A stretch of 64,000 nt of DNA from Janthinobacterium sp051380735. Lineage in GTDB: Bacteria > Pseudomonadota > Gammaproteobacteria > Burkholderiales > Burkholderiaceae_D. The notes under the pieces were generated by a model, which was not told the origin of the DNA, did not search any database, and saw nothing but the letters and a program-made list of their open reading frames with translations. Shown here one piece after another: positions 8,768 to 17,541 of this stretch. A program made the translations under genes and the position numbers. The DNA is taken from NCBI RefSeq assembly GCF_051380735.1, contig NZ_JBNYXQ010000002.1, forward strand, positions 372,001 through 436,000, in the 5' to 3' direction. The stretch's first letter is position 1; every line of letters starts with the position of its first letter.

Positions 8768-9751
8768 ATGAATGCCACAAGCGCGCGCGCCGTGGCGCTG
8801 GCCCGCACTACCTTGCAGATCGAAGCCGACGCCATCATTGCGCTGCATGCGCGCCTGGCGCACGACGACAGCGTCGGCCGCGCGGTGGCCATGCTGCTTG
8901 AATGCAAGGGCCGCGTGGTGGTGTCCGGCATCGGCAAGTCCGGCCATATCGCGCGCAAGATCGCTGCCACCCTGGCCTCGACCGGCACGCCGGCCATGTT
9001 CGTGCATCCGGCCGAAGCGGCGCATGGCGACCTGGGCATGGTCACCTCGGACGACGCCTTTATCGCCATCTCGTATTCGGGCGAATCGGCCGAACTGATG
9101 GCCATCATGCCGGTCGTCAAGCGTATGGGCGGCGTACTGATCGCCATGACTGGCAAGCCGCAATCGAGCCTGGCGCGACTGGCCGACGTGCACCTCGATA
9201 TTTCGGTGGAAAAAGAAGCCTGTCCGCTGAACCTGGCGCCGACCGCCAGCACCACTGTCACGCTGGCGCTGGGCGATGCGCTGGCCGTGGCGCTGCTGGA
9301 CTTGCGCGGTTTCAAGGAAGAAGATTTTGCCCGTTCGCATCCCGGTGGCGCCCTGGGCCGCCGCCTGCTGACGCACGTGCATGACGTGATGCGCAGCGGC
9401 GAGCGGGTGCCGAAAGTACCGGTGCACGCCTCGCTGCTGCAGGCACTGGAAGAAATGACGAAGAAGGGCATGGGCATGACGGCCATCGTCGATCCCGATA
9501 ATCGTCCGGTGGGTGTGTTTACGGATGGCGACCTGCGCCGCATGTTCGAGCGCGTGCAGGATTTCACGCAAGTGGCGATCCGCGACGTGATGCATGCGCA
9601 GCCGCGCAGCATCGCACCCGACCGCCTGGCTGTCGACGCGGTGGCCGTGATGGAGCAGCACCGCATCAACCAGATGCTGGTGGTCGACGCTGACGGCAAG
9701 CTGGTCGGCGCCTTGCATATCCATGACCTGACCCAGGCAAAGGTCATCTGA
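8768..9751 (+). CDS. kdsD: D-arabinose 5-phosphate isomerase (KpsF/GutQ family)
   Basis: Interconverts ribulose 5-phosphate and arabinose 5-phosphate, the first step to Kdo of lipopolysaccharide. A SIS domain (about 25-170; GIGKSGHIARKIAATLASTG; SYSGESAE) is followed by two CBS domains (VMRSGERVP; FTDGDLRRMFE; VMHAQPRS). I chose the ATG at 8768, giving 327 residues against 328 in E. coli KdsD and leaving room for a leader after the -10 element; ATGs at 8717 and 8741 are in frame too. It heads the lptC-lptA-lptB-rpoN-hpf run. The kdsC phosphatase normally found next is absent (51 bases to lptC). Confidence 0.93.
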   Translation: MNATSARAVALARTTLQIEADAIIALHARLAHDDSVGRAVAMLLECKGRVVVSGIGKSGHIARKIAATLASTGTPAMFVHPAEAAHGDLGMVTSDDAFIAISYSGESAELMAIMPVVKRMGGVLIAMTGKPQSSLARLADVHLDISVEKEACPLNLAPTASTTVTLALGDALAVALLDLRGFKEEDFARSHPGGALGRRLLTHVHDVMRSGERVPKVPVHASLLQALEEMTKKGMGMTAIVDPDNRPVGVFTDGDLRRMFERVQDFTQVAIRDVMHAQPRSIAPDRLAVDAVAVMEQHRINQMLVVDADGKLVGALHIHDLTQAKVI

Positions 9752-9802
9752 TGCCGGCGTGCTGCTCCTGCGCGGCAGGCCTATTTTTGAGAGTGAAACA
9801 CT

Positions 9803-10408
9803 ATGCGTAAGCCAGAAGGCGCCCATCGCTGGCGCTTGATTTTTACCGTGCTGGGCGCCGTCGCGGTGGCGCTGGGCAGCTTCTGGCTGCTTGAAGTGAT
9901 GAACAAGAGCAGCCAGGATGTGAGTGCCAACAAGAAATTGGACGAGCCCGATTATTTCGTCACCAATTTCAGCCTGGTGCGCATGGACTTGCAGGGCAAG
10001 CCCAGCTATATCGTCTCTGGCGCCAAGCTCACGCATTACCCGGCCGATGACTCATCCGATATCGACCAGCCTTTCGTGCGCAAGATCAGCCCGGGCGTGC
10101 CGCCCATGAACATGACGGCCGAGCTGGCCCATATCGATCAGGGAAATTCACGTTTGCAATTGTCGCGCAATGTCGTGATCGACCGCGTGGCCGGTCCGAA
10201 AACGCAGAACATGACGCTGAAAACCGAGGCGCTGACGATTTTTCCTGATGAAGAGCGGATGGAGTCGGCGGTGCCGGTCGACCTGCTCTCGGGGCGTTCG
10301 CATGTGACCGGCGTGGGCCTGAAGGCCAACAATGCCACCAGCGTGGTGGAAGTACCGGGTTCGGTGCGCATCGTGATACCGCCGCGCAAAGCCGTGCCGG
10401 CCAAATAA
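9803..10408 (+). CDS. lptC: LPS export protein LptC
   Basis: 201 residues: one N-terminal membrane anchor (about 10-32, LIFTVLGAVAVALGSFWLLEV) and a periplasmic beta-jellyroll domain (PDYFVTNFSLVRMDLQGK, then the repeated strands of the LptC/OstA fold). LptC links the inner-membrane LptBFG transporter to the periplasmic LptA bridge. The spacing to lptA is 20 bases with a GAGG ribosome site, so it is co-transcribed. Confidence 0.92.
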   Translation: MRKPEGAHRWRLIFTVLGAVAVALGSFWLLEVMNKSSQDVSANKKLDEPDYFVTNFSLVRMDLQGKPSYIVSGAKLTHYPADDSSDIDQPFVRKISPGVPPMNMTAELAHIDQGNSRLQLSRNVVIDRVAGPKTQNMTLKTEALTIFPDEERMESAVPVDLLSGRSHVTGVGLKANNATSVVEVPGSVRIVIPPRKAVPAK

Positions 10409-10428
10409 ATAAAGAGGACCAAATCAAA

Positions 10429-11007
10429 ATGAAAAAAATCTTGCTGTTGAGCTTGTTTTCCCTGGCGGTAATGGGCAGTGCCCATGCCGAAAAGGCCGAC
10501 TCGGAAAAAGAAGCCGTCATCACCGCCCGCAGCGGCCAGGTCGATGACATCAAGCAGACCCGCACCCTGACCGGCGACGTGGTACTGGTGAAGGGCACCC
10601 TGACCATGAAGGCGGGGCGTGCCCTGATCACCGAAGATCCGCAGGGCTACCAGTTCATCACCTTCTGGGGCGAAGCGGGCAAGCTGGCTACCTTCCGCCA
10701 GAAGCGCGACGGTGAAGGTGACCTGTGGGTGGAAGGCGAAGCGGAACGGGTGGAATACAACAACAAGACGGAAGTCGTGAAATTGTTTTCCAGGGCCAAG
10801 CTCACGCGCCTGCAAGGCACCAAACCGACCGATGTGGCCAATGGCGCCTTCATTTCGTATGACAGCCGCAATGAGTTGTTCAATATGGAAAACAGCGACA
10901 GCGGCACCAGCACACCTGGCGCCGGCAGCGTGCGCATGGTGATACAGCCGAAGAACAAGCCGGCGGCAGACCAAGCACCGGCCGCGCCCACGCCAGGGAA
11001 GAAATAA
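10429..11007 (+). CDS. lptA: LPS transport periplasmic protein LptA
   Basis: 192 residues with a signal peptide (1-20, MGSAHAEKA). The OstA/LptA domain covers about 28-160 (ITARSGQVDDIKQTRTLTGD; LWVEGEAERVEYN), ending in a Pro/Ala-rich tail. It forms the periplasmic filament that carries lipopolysaccharide to LptD. Its stop overlaps the lptB start by one base (TAATG). Confidence 0.93.
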   Translation: MKKILLLSLFSLAVMGSAHAEKADSEKEAVITARSGQVDDIKQTRTLTGDVVLVKGTLTMKAGRALITEDPQGYQFITFWGEAGKLATFRQKRDGEGDLWVEGEAERVEYNNKTEVVKLFSRAKLTRLQGTKPTDVANGAFISYDSRNELFNMENSDSGTSTPGAGSVRMVIQPKNKPAADQAPAAPTPGKK

Positions 11008-11765
11008 TGGACAAGAATGAACGTTGCGGCAGCACCCTGATCGTGCGGGGACTGCAGAAAACCTATGGCAAGCGGCAGGTGGTGCATGATGTATCGCTGC
11101 AAGTCGAGTGCGGCGAAGTGGTGGGCCTGCTGGGCCCGAACGGCGCCGGCAAGACCACCTCGTTCTACATGATCGTGGGCCTGGTGCCGTCCGATGGCGG
11201 CACCATCGATATCAGCGGTGTCGATATCTCCAGCCTGCCGATCCACCGCCGCGCACAGATGGGCCTGTCCTACCTGCCGCAGGAAGCATCGGTGTTTCGC
11301 AAGCTGACGGTGGAAGACAATATCCGCGCCGTGCTGGAAATCCAGACGGTCGACGGCCGCCCGCTTAAAAAGCCCGAAATCGAGGAACGCCTCGACAAAT
11401 TGCTGGCCGACCTGCAAATTGAAAAGCTGCGCGAAAACCAGGCCTTGTCGCTGTCGGGCGGCGAGCGCCGCCGCGTGGAAATCGCCCGCGCGCTGGCTAC
11501 CGACCCGCGTTTCGTGCTGCTCGACGAGCCGTTCGCCGGCGTCGATCCGATTGCCGTGATCGAGATCCAGCGCATTGTGCGGTTTTTGAAGGAACGCAAT
11601 ATCGGCGTGCTGATCACCGACCATAATGTGCGCGAAACGCTGGGCATCTGCGACCGCGCCTATATCATCAATCAGGGTTCGGTACTGGCGTCGGGGCGGC
11701 CCGACGACATCATCGCCAACGAGTCGGTACGCCGCGTGTATCTGGGCGAACACTTCCGCATGTAA
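11007..11765 (+). CDS. lptB: LPS export ABC ATP-binding protein LptB
   Basis: 252 residues, cytosolic ATPase of the LptBFG transporter. Walker A GPNGAGKTT near 45-53, Q-loop YLPQEAS, signature LSGGERRR, Walker B FVLLDEP and the switch His (TDHNVRETL) are all intact. It is coupled to lptA by overlap and followed four bases later by rpoN. Confidence 0.95.
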   Translation: MDKNERCGSTLIVRGLQKTYGKRQVVHDVSLQVECGEVVGLLGPNGAGKTTSFYMIVGLVPSDGGTIDISGVDISSLPIHRRAQMGLSYLPQEASVFRKLTVEDNIRAVLEIQTVDGRPLKKPEIEERLDKLLADLQIEKLRENQALSLSGGERRRVEIARALATDPRFVLLDEPFAGVDPIAVIEIQRIVRFLKERNIGVLITDHNVRETLGICDRAYIINQGSVLASGRPDDIIANESVRRVYLGEHFRM

Positions 11766-11769
11766 GCCA

Positions 11770-13248
11770 ATGAAACAATCACTGCAGCTGCGCACCTCGC
11801 AGCACCTGGCACTGACGCCGCAATTACAGCAATCGATACGTCTGCTGCAACTGTCCACGCTGGAATTGCACCAGGAGCTGGAGCAGTTGCTGACCGATAA
11901 TCCCTTGCTGGAACGGCTGGACGATCCGCTCGACCGCTCGCTGCGCCTGTTGTCCGACGGTGCCCTGAGTTCGACGGCGGCGCCCGCTGAAGCGCCGCCT
12001 GCGCCACCGGGCCAGGAAGCGCCTGCACCGGCGGCAGAAGCGGAAACGTTCGATGGCGATGGCGGCGAGAGCACGGCCGCGCCAGAGGGCGGCGACAGCG
12101 ACTGGAACGAGGCCAGCCGCGGCAAGGCGCCCGATGACGAGGATTCTCGTCCGCAACTGGAGGCCCATCACTGCACCTTGCGCGAGCACCTGATGGAGCA
12201 GATGCGCGTGACGGTACTGGAACTGCGCGACCGTGCACTGGTGGAATTGATCATTGATGCGCTTGACGACAACGGCTACCTGGAAGAGCCGCTCGACGAT
12301 ATCCTGGCGCGCCTGCCGGAAGAGCTGGAAGTCGATGCCGACGAACTGCGCACGGCGCTGGCGCTGCTGCAAAGTTTCGATCCGCCCGGCGTCGGCGCGC
12401 GCAACGCGTCCGAATGCCTGGCGCTGCAGATCAAACGCTTGCCGCAGGTGGCGCTGGTGACGCGCCGCATGGCCCTGACCATCGTTGAAAAACACCTGGC
12501 CTGGTTTGCCCAGCGCGACTTCAACAAGCTCAAGAAAGCCCTCGACTGCGATGACGAAGACCTGCGCGAGGCGCAGACCGTGATTCGCTTGTGCAACCCG
12601 CACCCGGGCGCCGTGTTCGCTTCGGATGTGTCCGACTACGTGGTACCCGATGTGGTGGTCAAGCGCGCCCGCAACGGCTGGCAGGTTTCGCTGAACAATG
12701 ACGTGATGCCGCGCCTGCGCGTGAACGCCATGTATGCCAATCTGCTCAAGCAGGGCAAGGGCGAAGGCGGCATGGGCGCACAGCTGCAGGAAGCCAAATG
12801 GCTGATCAAGAACATGCGCCAGCGTTTCGACACCATCCTGCGCGTGGCGCAGGCGATAGTGGAACGGCAAAAGGATTTTTTCTCGCACGGCGCAGTTGCC
12901 ATGCGGCCACTTGTGCTTCGCGAAATAGCTGATACACTGGGTTTACACGAGAGTACTATCTCGCGCGTAACAACCCAAAAGTACATGCTGACCCCGCATG
13001 GAATGTTTGAGTTGAAGTATTTCTTTGGCAGCCACGTCGCCACCGAAGCAGGAGGGGAGGCGTCATCGACGGCGATACGGGCCTTGATCGTGCAATTGAC
13101 AGGAGCAGAGAACCCTAAAAATCCTTTATCCGACAGTAAGATTGCGGACATGCTGGGGGAACAAGGCATGGTAATTGCGCGACGTACTGTTGCCAAATAC
13201 CGGGAAGCGTTGAAAATTCCGCCAGTGAGTCTGCGTAAGTCTTTGTAG
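11770..13248 (+). CDS. rpoN: RNA polymerase sigma-54 factor
   Basis: 492 residues from the ATG at 11770. Region I is Gln/Leu-rich (LALTPQLQQSIRLLQLSTL), region II is a long acidic, Ala/Pro-rich linker (about 60-125), then come the core-binding domain and the helix-turn-helix (LHESTISRVTTQKYM). The RpoN box ARRTVAKYRE sits near the end. It directs enhancer-dependent transcription (-24/-12 promoters) of nitrogen, motility and other genes. The lptB-rpoN-hpf order is conserved across proteobacteria. Confidence 0.97.
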   Translation: MKQSLQLRTSQHLALTPQLQQSIRLLQLSTLELHQELEQLLTDNPLLERLDDPLDRSLRLLSDGALSSTAAPAEAPPAPPGQEAPAPAAEAETFDGDGGESTAAPEGGDSDWNEASRGKAPDDEDSRPQLEAHHCTLREHLMEQMRVTVLELRDRALVELIIDALDDNGYLEEPLDDILARLPEELEVDADELRTALALLQSFDPPGVGARNASECLALQIKRLPQVALVTRRMALTIVEKHLAWFAQRDFNKLKKALDCDDEDLREAQTVIRLCNPHPGAVFASDVSDYVVPDVVVKRARNGWQVSLNNDVMPRLRVNAMYANLLKQGKGEGGMGAQLQEAKWLIKNMRQRFDTILRVAQAIVERQKDFFSHGAVAMRPLVLREIADTLGLHESTISRVTTQKYMLTPHGMFELKYFFGSHVATEAGGEASSTAIRALIVQLTGAENPKNPLSDSKIADMLGEQGMVIARRTVAKYREALKIPPVSLRKSL

Positions 13249-13316
13249 TTTTTTCGGTTCCTCTGCGGGCCGGATCGATGGACACCGCACGAACCCGATC
13301 ATCTTTAGGAGTGTGT

Positions 13317-13676
13317 ATGAATCTCACCATCAGCGGACATCATCTCGAAGTGACACCAGCCATCCGTGAATACGTACAAACCAAACTGGAGCGCGTGAAA
13401 CGCCATTTCGATCACGTTATCGATATTGCCGTGATTCTGACCGTCGACAACCTCAAAGAGAAAGAAAAACGCCAGAAGGCCGAAGTGAATCTGCGACTGA
13501 GCGGCAAGACCGTCTACGTGGAAAGCCTGGCGCATGACCTGTATGCCGCAATTGACAGCCTGATCGACAAGCTCGACCGGCAAGTGATGAAGTACAAAAC
13601 CAAAGTGCAAGAGCACGGTAAAGAGGCGATCAAGCATCTGCCAGACAACACTGCTGAAGAAGCCGCCGCCGTCTAG
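13317..13676 (+). CDS. hpf: ribosome hibernation promoting factor (short HPF/YfiA family)
   Basis: 119 residues from the ATG at 13317, preceded by a strong ribosome site (AGGAG, 7 bases upstream). It carries the ribosomal S30AE fold (MNLTISGHHLEVTPAIREYV; conserved KEKEKRQKAEV; AIDSLIDKLDRQV) without the long C-terminal dimerisation domain. It binds the 30S decoding site and dimerises or protects ribosomes in stationary phase. Last gene of the kdsD-hpf run; ends at a strong terminator. Confidence 0.94.
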   Translation: MNLTISGHHLEVTPAIREYVQTKLERVKRHFDHVIDIAVILTVDNLKEKEKRQKAEVNLRLSGKTVYVESLAHDLYAAIDSLIDKLDRQVMKYKTKVQEHGKEAIKHLPDNTAEEAAAV

Positions 13677-13707
13677 GCCTGCCGCTCCAGATTGTTGTGA
13701 TCAACTA

Positions 13708-13740
13708 AGGGCGCGCTGTTTTATCATCGCGCCCTTTTTT
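13708..13740 (+). terminator. Rho-independent terminator after hpf
   Basis: AGGGCGCG (13708-13715) pairs with CGCGCCCT (13728-13735) around a 12-base loop and runs into six T (13735-13740). It lies between the convergent hpf and rapZ genes. Confidence 0.85.
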
Positions 13741-13757
13741 GCGTCCGTTTTTCCGCC

Positions 13758-14621
13758 TCAGTGACGCTCGCGGTGGCGCAGCACGACCCGTTCGCGGTCG
13801 GCAAAATACTGCGCCAGGTGTTCCGCCATATACACCGAACGGTGTTGCCCACCCGTGCAGCCGAGCGCCACCGTCAGATAACTGCGGTTGTCGGACTTGA
13901 ACGATGGCAGCCACTTTTCCACGAAATTGCGGATATCGGCAAACAATTCCAGCGCGCTGGGCTGGGCGTCCAGAAAAGCGATCACGGGCGCGTCGCGGCC
14001 ATCGAGCGGCCGCAGCGCCAGGTCGTAATACGGATTGGGCAGGGCCCGCACGTCAAACACGAAATCGGCGTCCAGCGGCACGCCCAGCTTGAAAGCGAAC
14101 GACTCGAAGAACAGAGTCAGCGGTGCGCGCTCGGAGGCGACGATATCCTTGACCCAGGCACGCAGTTTGTTGGCGCTCAGTTCCGACGTATCGATCACAT
14201 GGCCCAGTTGCTGGATTGCCGACAGCCGTTCGCGCTCTTCCGAGATGCATTCGATCAGCGTGCGGCGGCTGGCGGGATTGTGATGGGGCCGCAATTCATG
14301 CGACAGCGGATGGCTGCGCCGGGTTTCCGAAAAACGCGCCACCAGCGAGTGTGTATTTGCCGTCAGGAACATGACCTTGACGTCATGCCCCTGGTCGCGC
14401 AGCAGCGCCACATTGTCCGGCAGACTGGCCAACGACTCGGCGCTGCGCGCATCGACGGCCACGCCCAGGCGGTCCGTGCCCTCCTCCAGCAAGGTTCGCA
14501 CCAAACTCGGCAGCAAGGCCGGCGGCAGGTTGTCAACGCAGTAATAACCGGAGTCTTCCAGCACATTGAGTGCCACGGATTTGCCGGAGCCGGATATACC
14601 GGTAATAAGGACGATATGCAT
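13758..14621 (-). CDS. rapZ: RNase adapter protein RapZ (nucleotide-binding)
   Basis: 287 residues from the ATG with A at 14621. The Walker A GISGSGKS is at 8-15, and the C-terminal domain carries the conserved GCTGGQHRSVYMAE motif. In E. coli RapZ senses glucosamine-6-phosphate and delivers the GlmZ sRNA to RNase E; in beta-proteobacteria it sits in the PTS-Ntr cluster. It lies downstream of hprK with the 14717-14780 hairpin repeat in the gap. It converges with hpf instead of following it. Confidence 0.93.
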   Translation of the reverse strand: MHIVLITGISGSGKSVALNVLEDSGYYCVDNLPPALLPSLVRTLLEEGTDRLGVAVDARSAESLASLPDNVALLRDQGHDVKVMFLTANTHSLVARFSETRRSHPLSHELRPHHNPASRRTLIECISEERERLSAIQQLGHVIDTSELSANKLRAWVKDIVASERAPLTLFFESFAFKLGVPLDADFVFDVRALPNPYYDLALRPLDGRDAPVIAFLDAQPSALELFADIRNFVEKWLPSFKSDNRSYLTVALGCTGGQHRSVYMAEHLAQYFADRERVVLRHRERH

Positions 14622-14716
14622 GCGGCAATCATACAATAAAGGCCGCAGCTACGCTCCGTGGCAATTTCATTTACAAATTATTGCAATTGATTGTGTGGTG
14701 TTGATTGGACAAAGCT

Positions 14717-14780
14717 GGGGTCAGACCCTCAATGCCGCTAAGTCAGAGGCTTGAGCTGACGGCTGCGGGGGTCTGACCCC
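14717..14780. repeat. GGGGTCAGACCC inverted repeat, long-loop copy
   Basis: GGGGTCAGACCC (14717-14728) and its complement GGGTCTGACCCC (14769-14780) face each other across 40 bases in the hprK-rapZ gap. The 12-bp arms match the copies at 17471 and 32752 exactly. The loop contains a weak dyad of its own. Confidence 0.8.
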
Positions 14781-14784
14781 GGCC

Positions 14785-15720
14785 TTAATCGCCACTCATT
14801 GCCAATCTCTGACGCTCCATGAATTCCTGCAAGGTATCGATGCCGCGCAGCTGCAAGATCGTATTGCGCACGGCCGCTTCCAGCAGCACGGCGATATTGC
14901 GGCCGGCGGCGACGGGGATGACGACCTTGCGTATCGGCAGGCCCAGCACGTCTTCGGTGGGGAACAGGAAGGGCAGGCGCTCGACTTCTTCTTCCAGCGC
15001 GTTGCGGCGCACCAGGTGCACGATCAGTTTCAGGCGCATTTTGCGGCGCACCGCCGTTTCGCCGAAGATGGCCTTGATGTCGAGCAGGCCCAGACCGCGT
15101 ACTTCAAGCAGGTTCTGCAGCAGTGGCGGACAGCGCCCTTCTATCATGTTCGGGGCGATGCGCGAAAACTCGACGGCGTCGTCGGCCACCAGGCCGTGGC
15201 TGCGTGAAATCAGCTCCAGTCCCAGTTCGCTCTTGCCCAGACCCGAATCGCCTGTGATCAGGACACCCACCCCCAGCACATCCATGAACACGCCGTGCAT
15301 GATAATGCGCTGCGCCAGCTTTTTCGACAGGTAGACGCGCAGGAAATCGATCACCTGCGCGGCCGGCAAGGGCGTGGAAAACAGGGGAATATTCTGCTCG
15401 TCGCAGATGGCGAGGATGTCGGGCGGCGTTTCCAGGCCTTGCGCGATGATCAGCGCGGGTGGGCCGCCGGCTATCAGTTCGCCGATCACGTGGGTACGCG
15501 TATTGACCTTCAGGCGCTGGTAGTAATTGATTTCCTGGTGGCCAAACACCTGGATGCGGCCCGGGTGGATCAAATTCAAGTGGCCGACTTGGTCGGCGGC
15601 CGACGAGACGTCGCCCGAGATCAGGCGCTCGCCGCCGGGAAAACCGGCGAACCAGCCCAGTTGCAGACTTTCGCGATTGTCGTCGTACAGGCGTTGTATC
15701 GTCAGCGGCGTTTGCAACAT
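14785..15720 (-). CDS. hprK: HPr(Ser) kinase/phosphorylase
   Basis: 311 residues. The N-terminal half (1-130) is the HprK_N domain; the C-terminal half holds the P-loop GDSGLGKSELG near 154-164, the following ISRSHGLVADDAVEF motif, and the C-terminal signature ending near AAGRNIAVLLEAAVRN. It phosphorylates or dephosphorylates the Ser of HPr-like proteins. In beta-proteobacteria the gene is part of an incomplete PTS that regulates rather than imports sugar. It lies 36 bases downstream of ptsN and is probably co-transcribed with it. Confidence 0.95.
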   Translation of the reverse strand: MLQTPLTIQRLYDDNRESLQLGWFAGFPGGERLISGDVSSAADQVGHLNLIHPGRIQVFGHQEINYYQRLKVNTRTHVIGELIAGGPPALIIAQGLETPPDILAICDEQNIPLFSTPLPAAQVIDFLRVYLSKKLAQRIIMHGVFMDVLGVGVLITGDSGLGKSELGLELISRSHGLVADDAVEFSRIAPNMIEGRCPPLLQNLLEVRGLGLLDIKAIFGETAVRRKMRLKLIVHLVRRNALEEEVERLPFLFPTEDVLGLPIRKVVIPVAAGRNIAVLLEAAVRNTILQLRGIDTLQEFMERQRLAMSGD

Positions 15721-15756
15721 GGCAGTTTTCTTCAGGAGTGGATCAATACCTGAAGT

Positions 15757-16239
15757 TTAACCCGCCGCTTGCAGACTGGGTTGCCAATTGACGATGCGCG
15801 AATGCACGGATTTCGGTTCCGGATCGGTGGCCAGCGCCGTACGGAAGGCGTCGTCGGAAAACATTTCGGCGATTTCCGACAGGATTTCCAGGTGTTGCTG
15901 GGTCACATGGTCGGGGATCAGCAGGAAAAACAGCAGGCTGACAGGCTTGCCGTCCGGCGACTCGAACGGGATCGGTTCGGCCAGGCGCACAAACGCACCC
16001 AGCGGTGCTTTCAAGGTCTTGGTGCCCTTGATGCGGCCATGCGGCACGGCAACGCCATGACCGAGGCCGGTCGAACCCAGGCGTTCACGGGCAAACAGAT
16101 TGTCCGACACGGTAGAGCGGGCGATGCCATAGTTGTTTTCGAAGATCAGGCCGGCTTGCTCGAAAGCGCGCTTTTTGCTGGAGACTTCCAGGTCCAGAAG
16201 GACGTTTTCGAGGGATAATATTTTGCTAAGATTAGTCAT
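15757..16239 (-). CDS. ptsN: PTS IIA-like nitrogen regulatory protein (EIIA-Ntr)
   Basis: 160 residues from the ATG with A at 16239. EIIA type-2 fold with the phosphorylated His in GVAVPHGRI (near 69). Together with PtsP and NPr it adjusts potassium uptake, envelope stress and nitrogen functions. First gene of ptsN-hprK-rapZ on the minus strand, with a 344-bp gene-free space upstream that should carry its promoter. Confidence 0.94.
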   Translation of the reverse strand: MTNLSKILSLENVLLDLEVSSKKRAFEQAGLIFENNYGIARSTVSDNLFARERLGSTGLGHGVAVPHGRIKGTKTLKAPLGAFVRLAEPIPFESPDGKPVSLLFFLLIPDHVTQQHLEILSEIAEMFSDDAFRTALATDPEPKSVHSRIVNWQPSLQAAG

Positions 16240-16583
16240 GACACTCAATGAAATGGTGCAATGCGCAGAGGGCTTGCGAGCCGAATTATAGGCCTGTTTG
16301 GGTGGCCTGTAACGCCAATTCTCAACAGTATATGCTCGCTGCCGGCGCAGTGGACACTATGGCGGGACAAGCAAACATTTTATCAAAAAAATAACGTCAA
16401 GGGGAATTAGCTATTTCTTGATTGAAAACGAATCTCCTGCCGGTTTTTCCGTCGCTGAATGCCGATTTTCCGACTTTTCGGCGTTTTATGTTGCTTGCGT
16501 CAGCAACGCTGGCGTTGTTTTAGAACACAGCCAGCGTTCCGATCAGCATTATTCTGCGCGCTTCCGGCAAACCTGACCAGTAC
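16240..16583. other. gene-free region between ptsN and queF, with an inverted repeat
   Basis: 344 bp with no convincing gene. It holds an A/T-rich stretch (16370-16420) and a 9-bp perfect inverted repeat, AACGCTGGC (16505-16513) and GCCAGCGTT (16530-16538), downstream of the queF stop. No T-run follows on either strand, so termination is uncertain. The ptsN promoter is expected here but no good -35/-10 pair stands out. Confidence 0.5.
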
Positions 16584-17426
16584 TTATTGGCGCGCGTTGC
16601 GCAGATTGTCGGGCATATGCCCGGTGCTGAAGTTGCTGCGCCAGGGGTTGATGTCCAGCCCGCCGCGGCGCGTGTAGCGTGCGTAGACCGACAGTTTTTG
16701 TGGCTTGCACTGGCGCAATATATCGACAAAGATGCGCTCGACGCACTGTTCATGGAATTCATTGTGCTCGCGGAAACCGATCAGGTAGCGCAGCAGACTT
16801 TCCTGGTCGATCTGCGGCCCCGCATACTCGATCTGCACGCTACCCCAGTCCGGCTGGCCGGTCACCAGGCAATTCGATTTGAGCAGGTGCGAGACCAGTT
16901 TTTCTTCCACCGGCGCCTCGGCCAGCGCCGCTTTCAACAACTGCGGCGAGGGCGTGTAGTCAGTGATTTCCAGGTCCAGGCGGTCGAGCAGCACGCCGTC
17001 GAATTCGCCCATCTTCAGCTTGCCGAAGTCTTCCTGCAAGGTCAGTTCCACCTGTACCGGTGCGCCAAAGCCGTTCGACAGATCCTGTTTCAGCAGGGCC
17101 AGCAGCGCTTCTGGACTGTCCAGTTTGGTCTGGTTGAAGGAGTTCAGGTACAGCTTGAACGACTTCGATTCGATGATATTGGGCGAGTTGGCCGGCGCGC
17201 TGACCTTGGCCACGGCCACTTGCGGCTTGCCGCGCAGGTTCAGCCACGACAATTCGTAGGCGTTCCAGATATCGAGGCCAAAGAAGGGCAGCGTGCCGTG
17301 CAGTTCCAGCTCGTCGCGCTTGCCCTGGCGCGGAATCGGAAACAGCAGTTCCGGCGCGTAGTCGCTGCGGTAGGCCGAGCTTTTGCCCAGAGGTGACAAT
17401 TCGGCGAGGTCGTTGGTAGTGGTCAT
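16584..17426 (-). CDS. queF: NADPH-dependent 7-cyano-7-deazaguanine reductase
   Basis: 280 residues from the ATG with A at 17426, the long (two-domain, E. coli-like) form. It reduces preQ0 to preQ1 in queuosine synthesis. Visible motifs are ESKSFKLYLNSFNQT, the catalytic Cys in KSNCLVTGQPDWG, and FHEQCVERIFVDI with DPWRSN-like INPWRSNF near the end. Single gene; downstream of ilvA on the same strand with the 17471-17515 repeat between them. Confidence 0.95.
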   Translation of the reverse strand: MTTTNDLAELSPLGKSSAYRSDYAPELLFPIPRQGKRDELELHGTLPFFGLDIWNAYELSWLNLRGKPQVAVAKVSAPANSPNIIESKSFKLYLNSFNQTKLDSPEALLALLKQDLSNGFGAPVQVELTLQEDFGKLKMGEFDGVLLDRLDLEITDYTPSPQLLKAALAEAPVEEKLVSHLLKSNCLVTGQPDWGSVQIEYAGPQIDQESLLRYLIGFREHNEFHEQCVERIFVDILRQCKPQKLSVYARYTRRGGLDINPWRSNFSTGHMPDNLRNARQ

Positions 17427-17470
17427 TGTGATGGCGTCAATTCGGTCAAGCACGAATGGTAGCCTATTTC

Positions 17471-17515
17471 GGGGTCAGACCCGTCTGGGGAATGCGCCCC
17501 AGTGGGGCACATTCC
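17471..17515. repeat. GGGGTCAGACCC half-copy with adjacent hairpin
   Basis: One copy of GGGGTCAGACCC (17471-17482) without its close complementary arm, followed by a second hairpin: GGAATGCGCCCC (17489-17500), loop AGT, GGGGCACATTCC (17504-17515), 11 of 12 positions paired. It lies in the gap between ilvA and queF. Confidence 0.7.
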
Positions 17516-17541
17516 GATTCCGAAGGAACTGACCTTCTGAC

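Noticed and set aside
8633..10036. N-terminal extension of the antiporter frame to over 1100 codons
   Set aside because: It lies antisense to kdsD and lptC; the antiporter family N-terminus begins at 8632.
16459..16677. 72-codon plus-strand frame in the ptsN-queF gap
   Set aside because: No ribosome site, Cys/Arg-rich, overlaps the queF 3' end.
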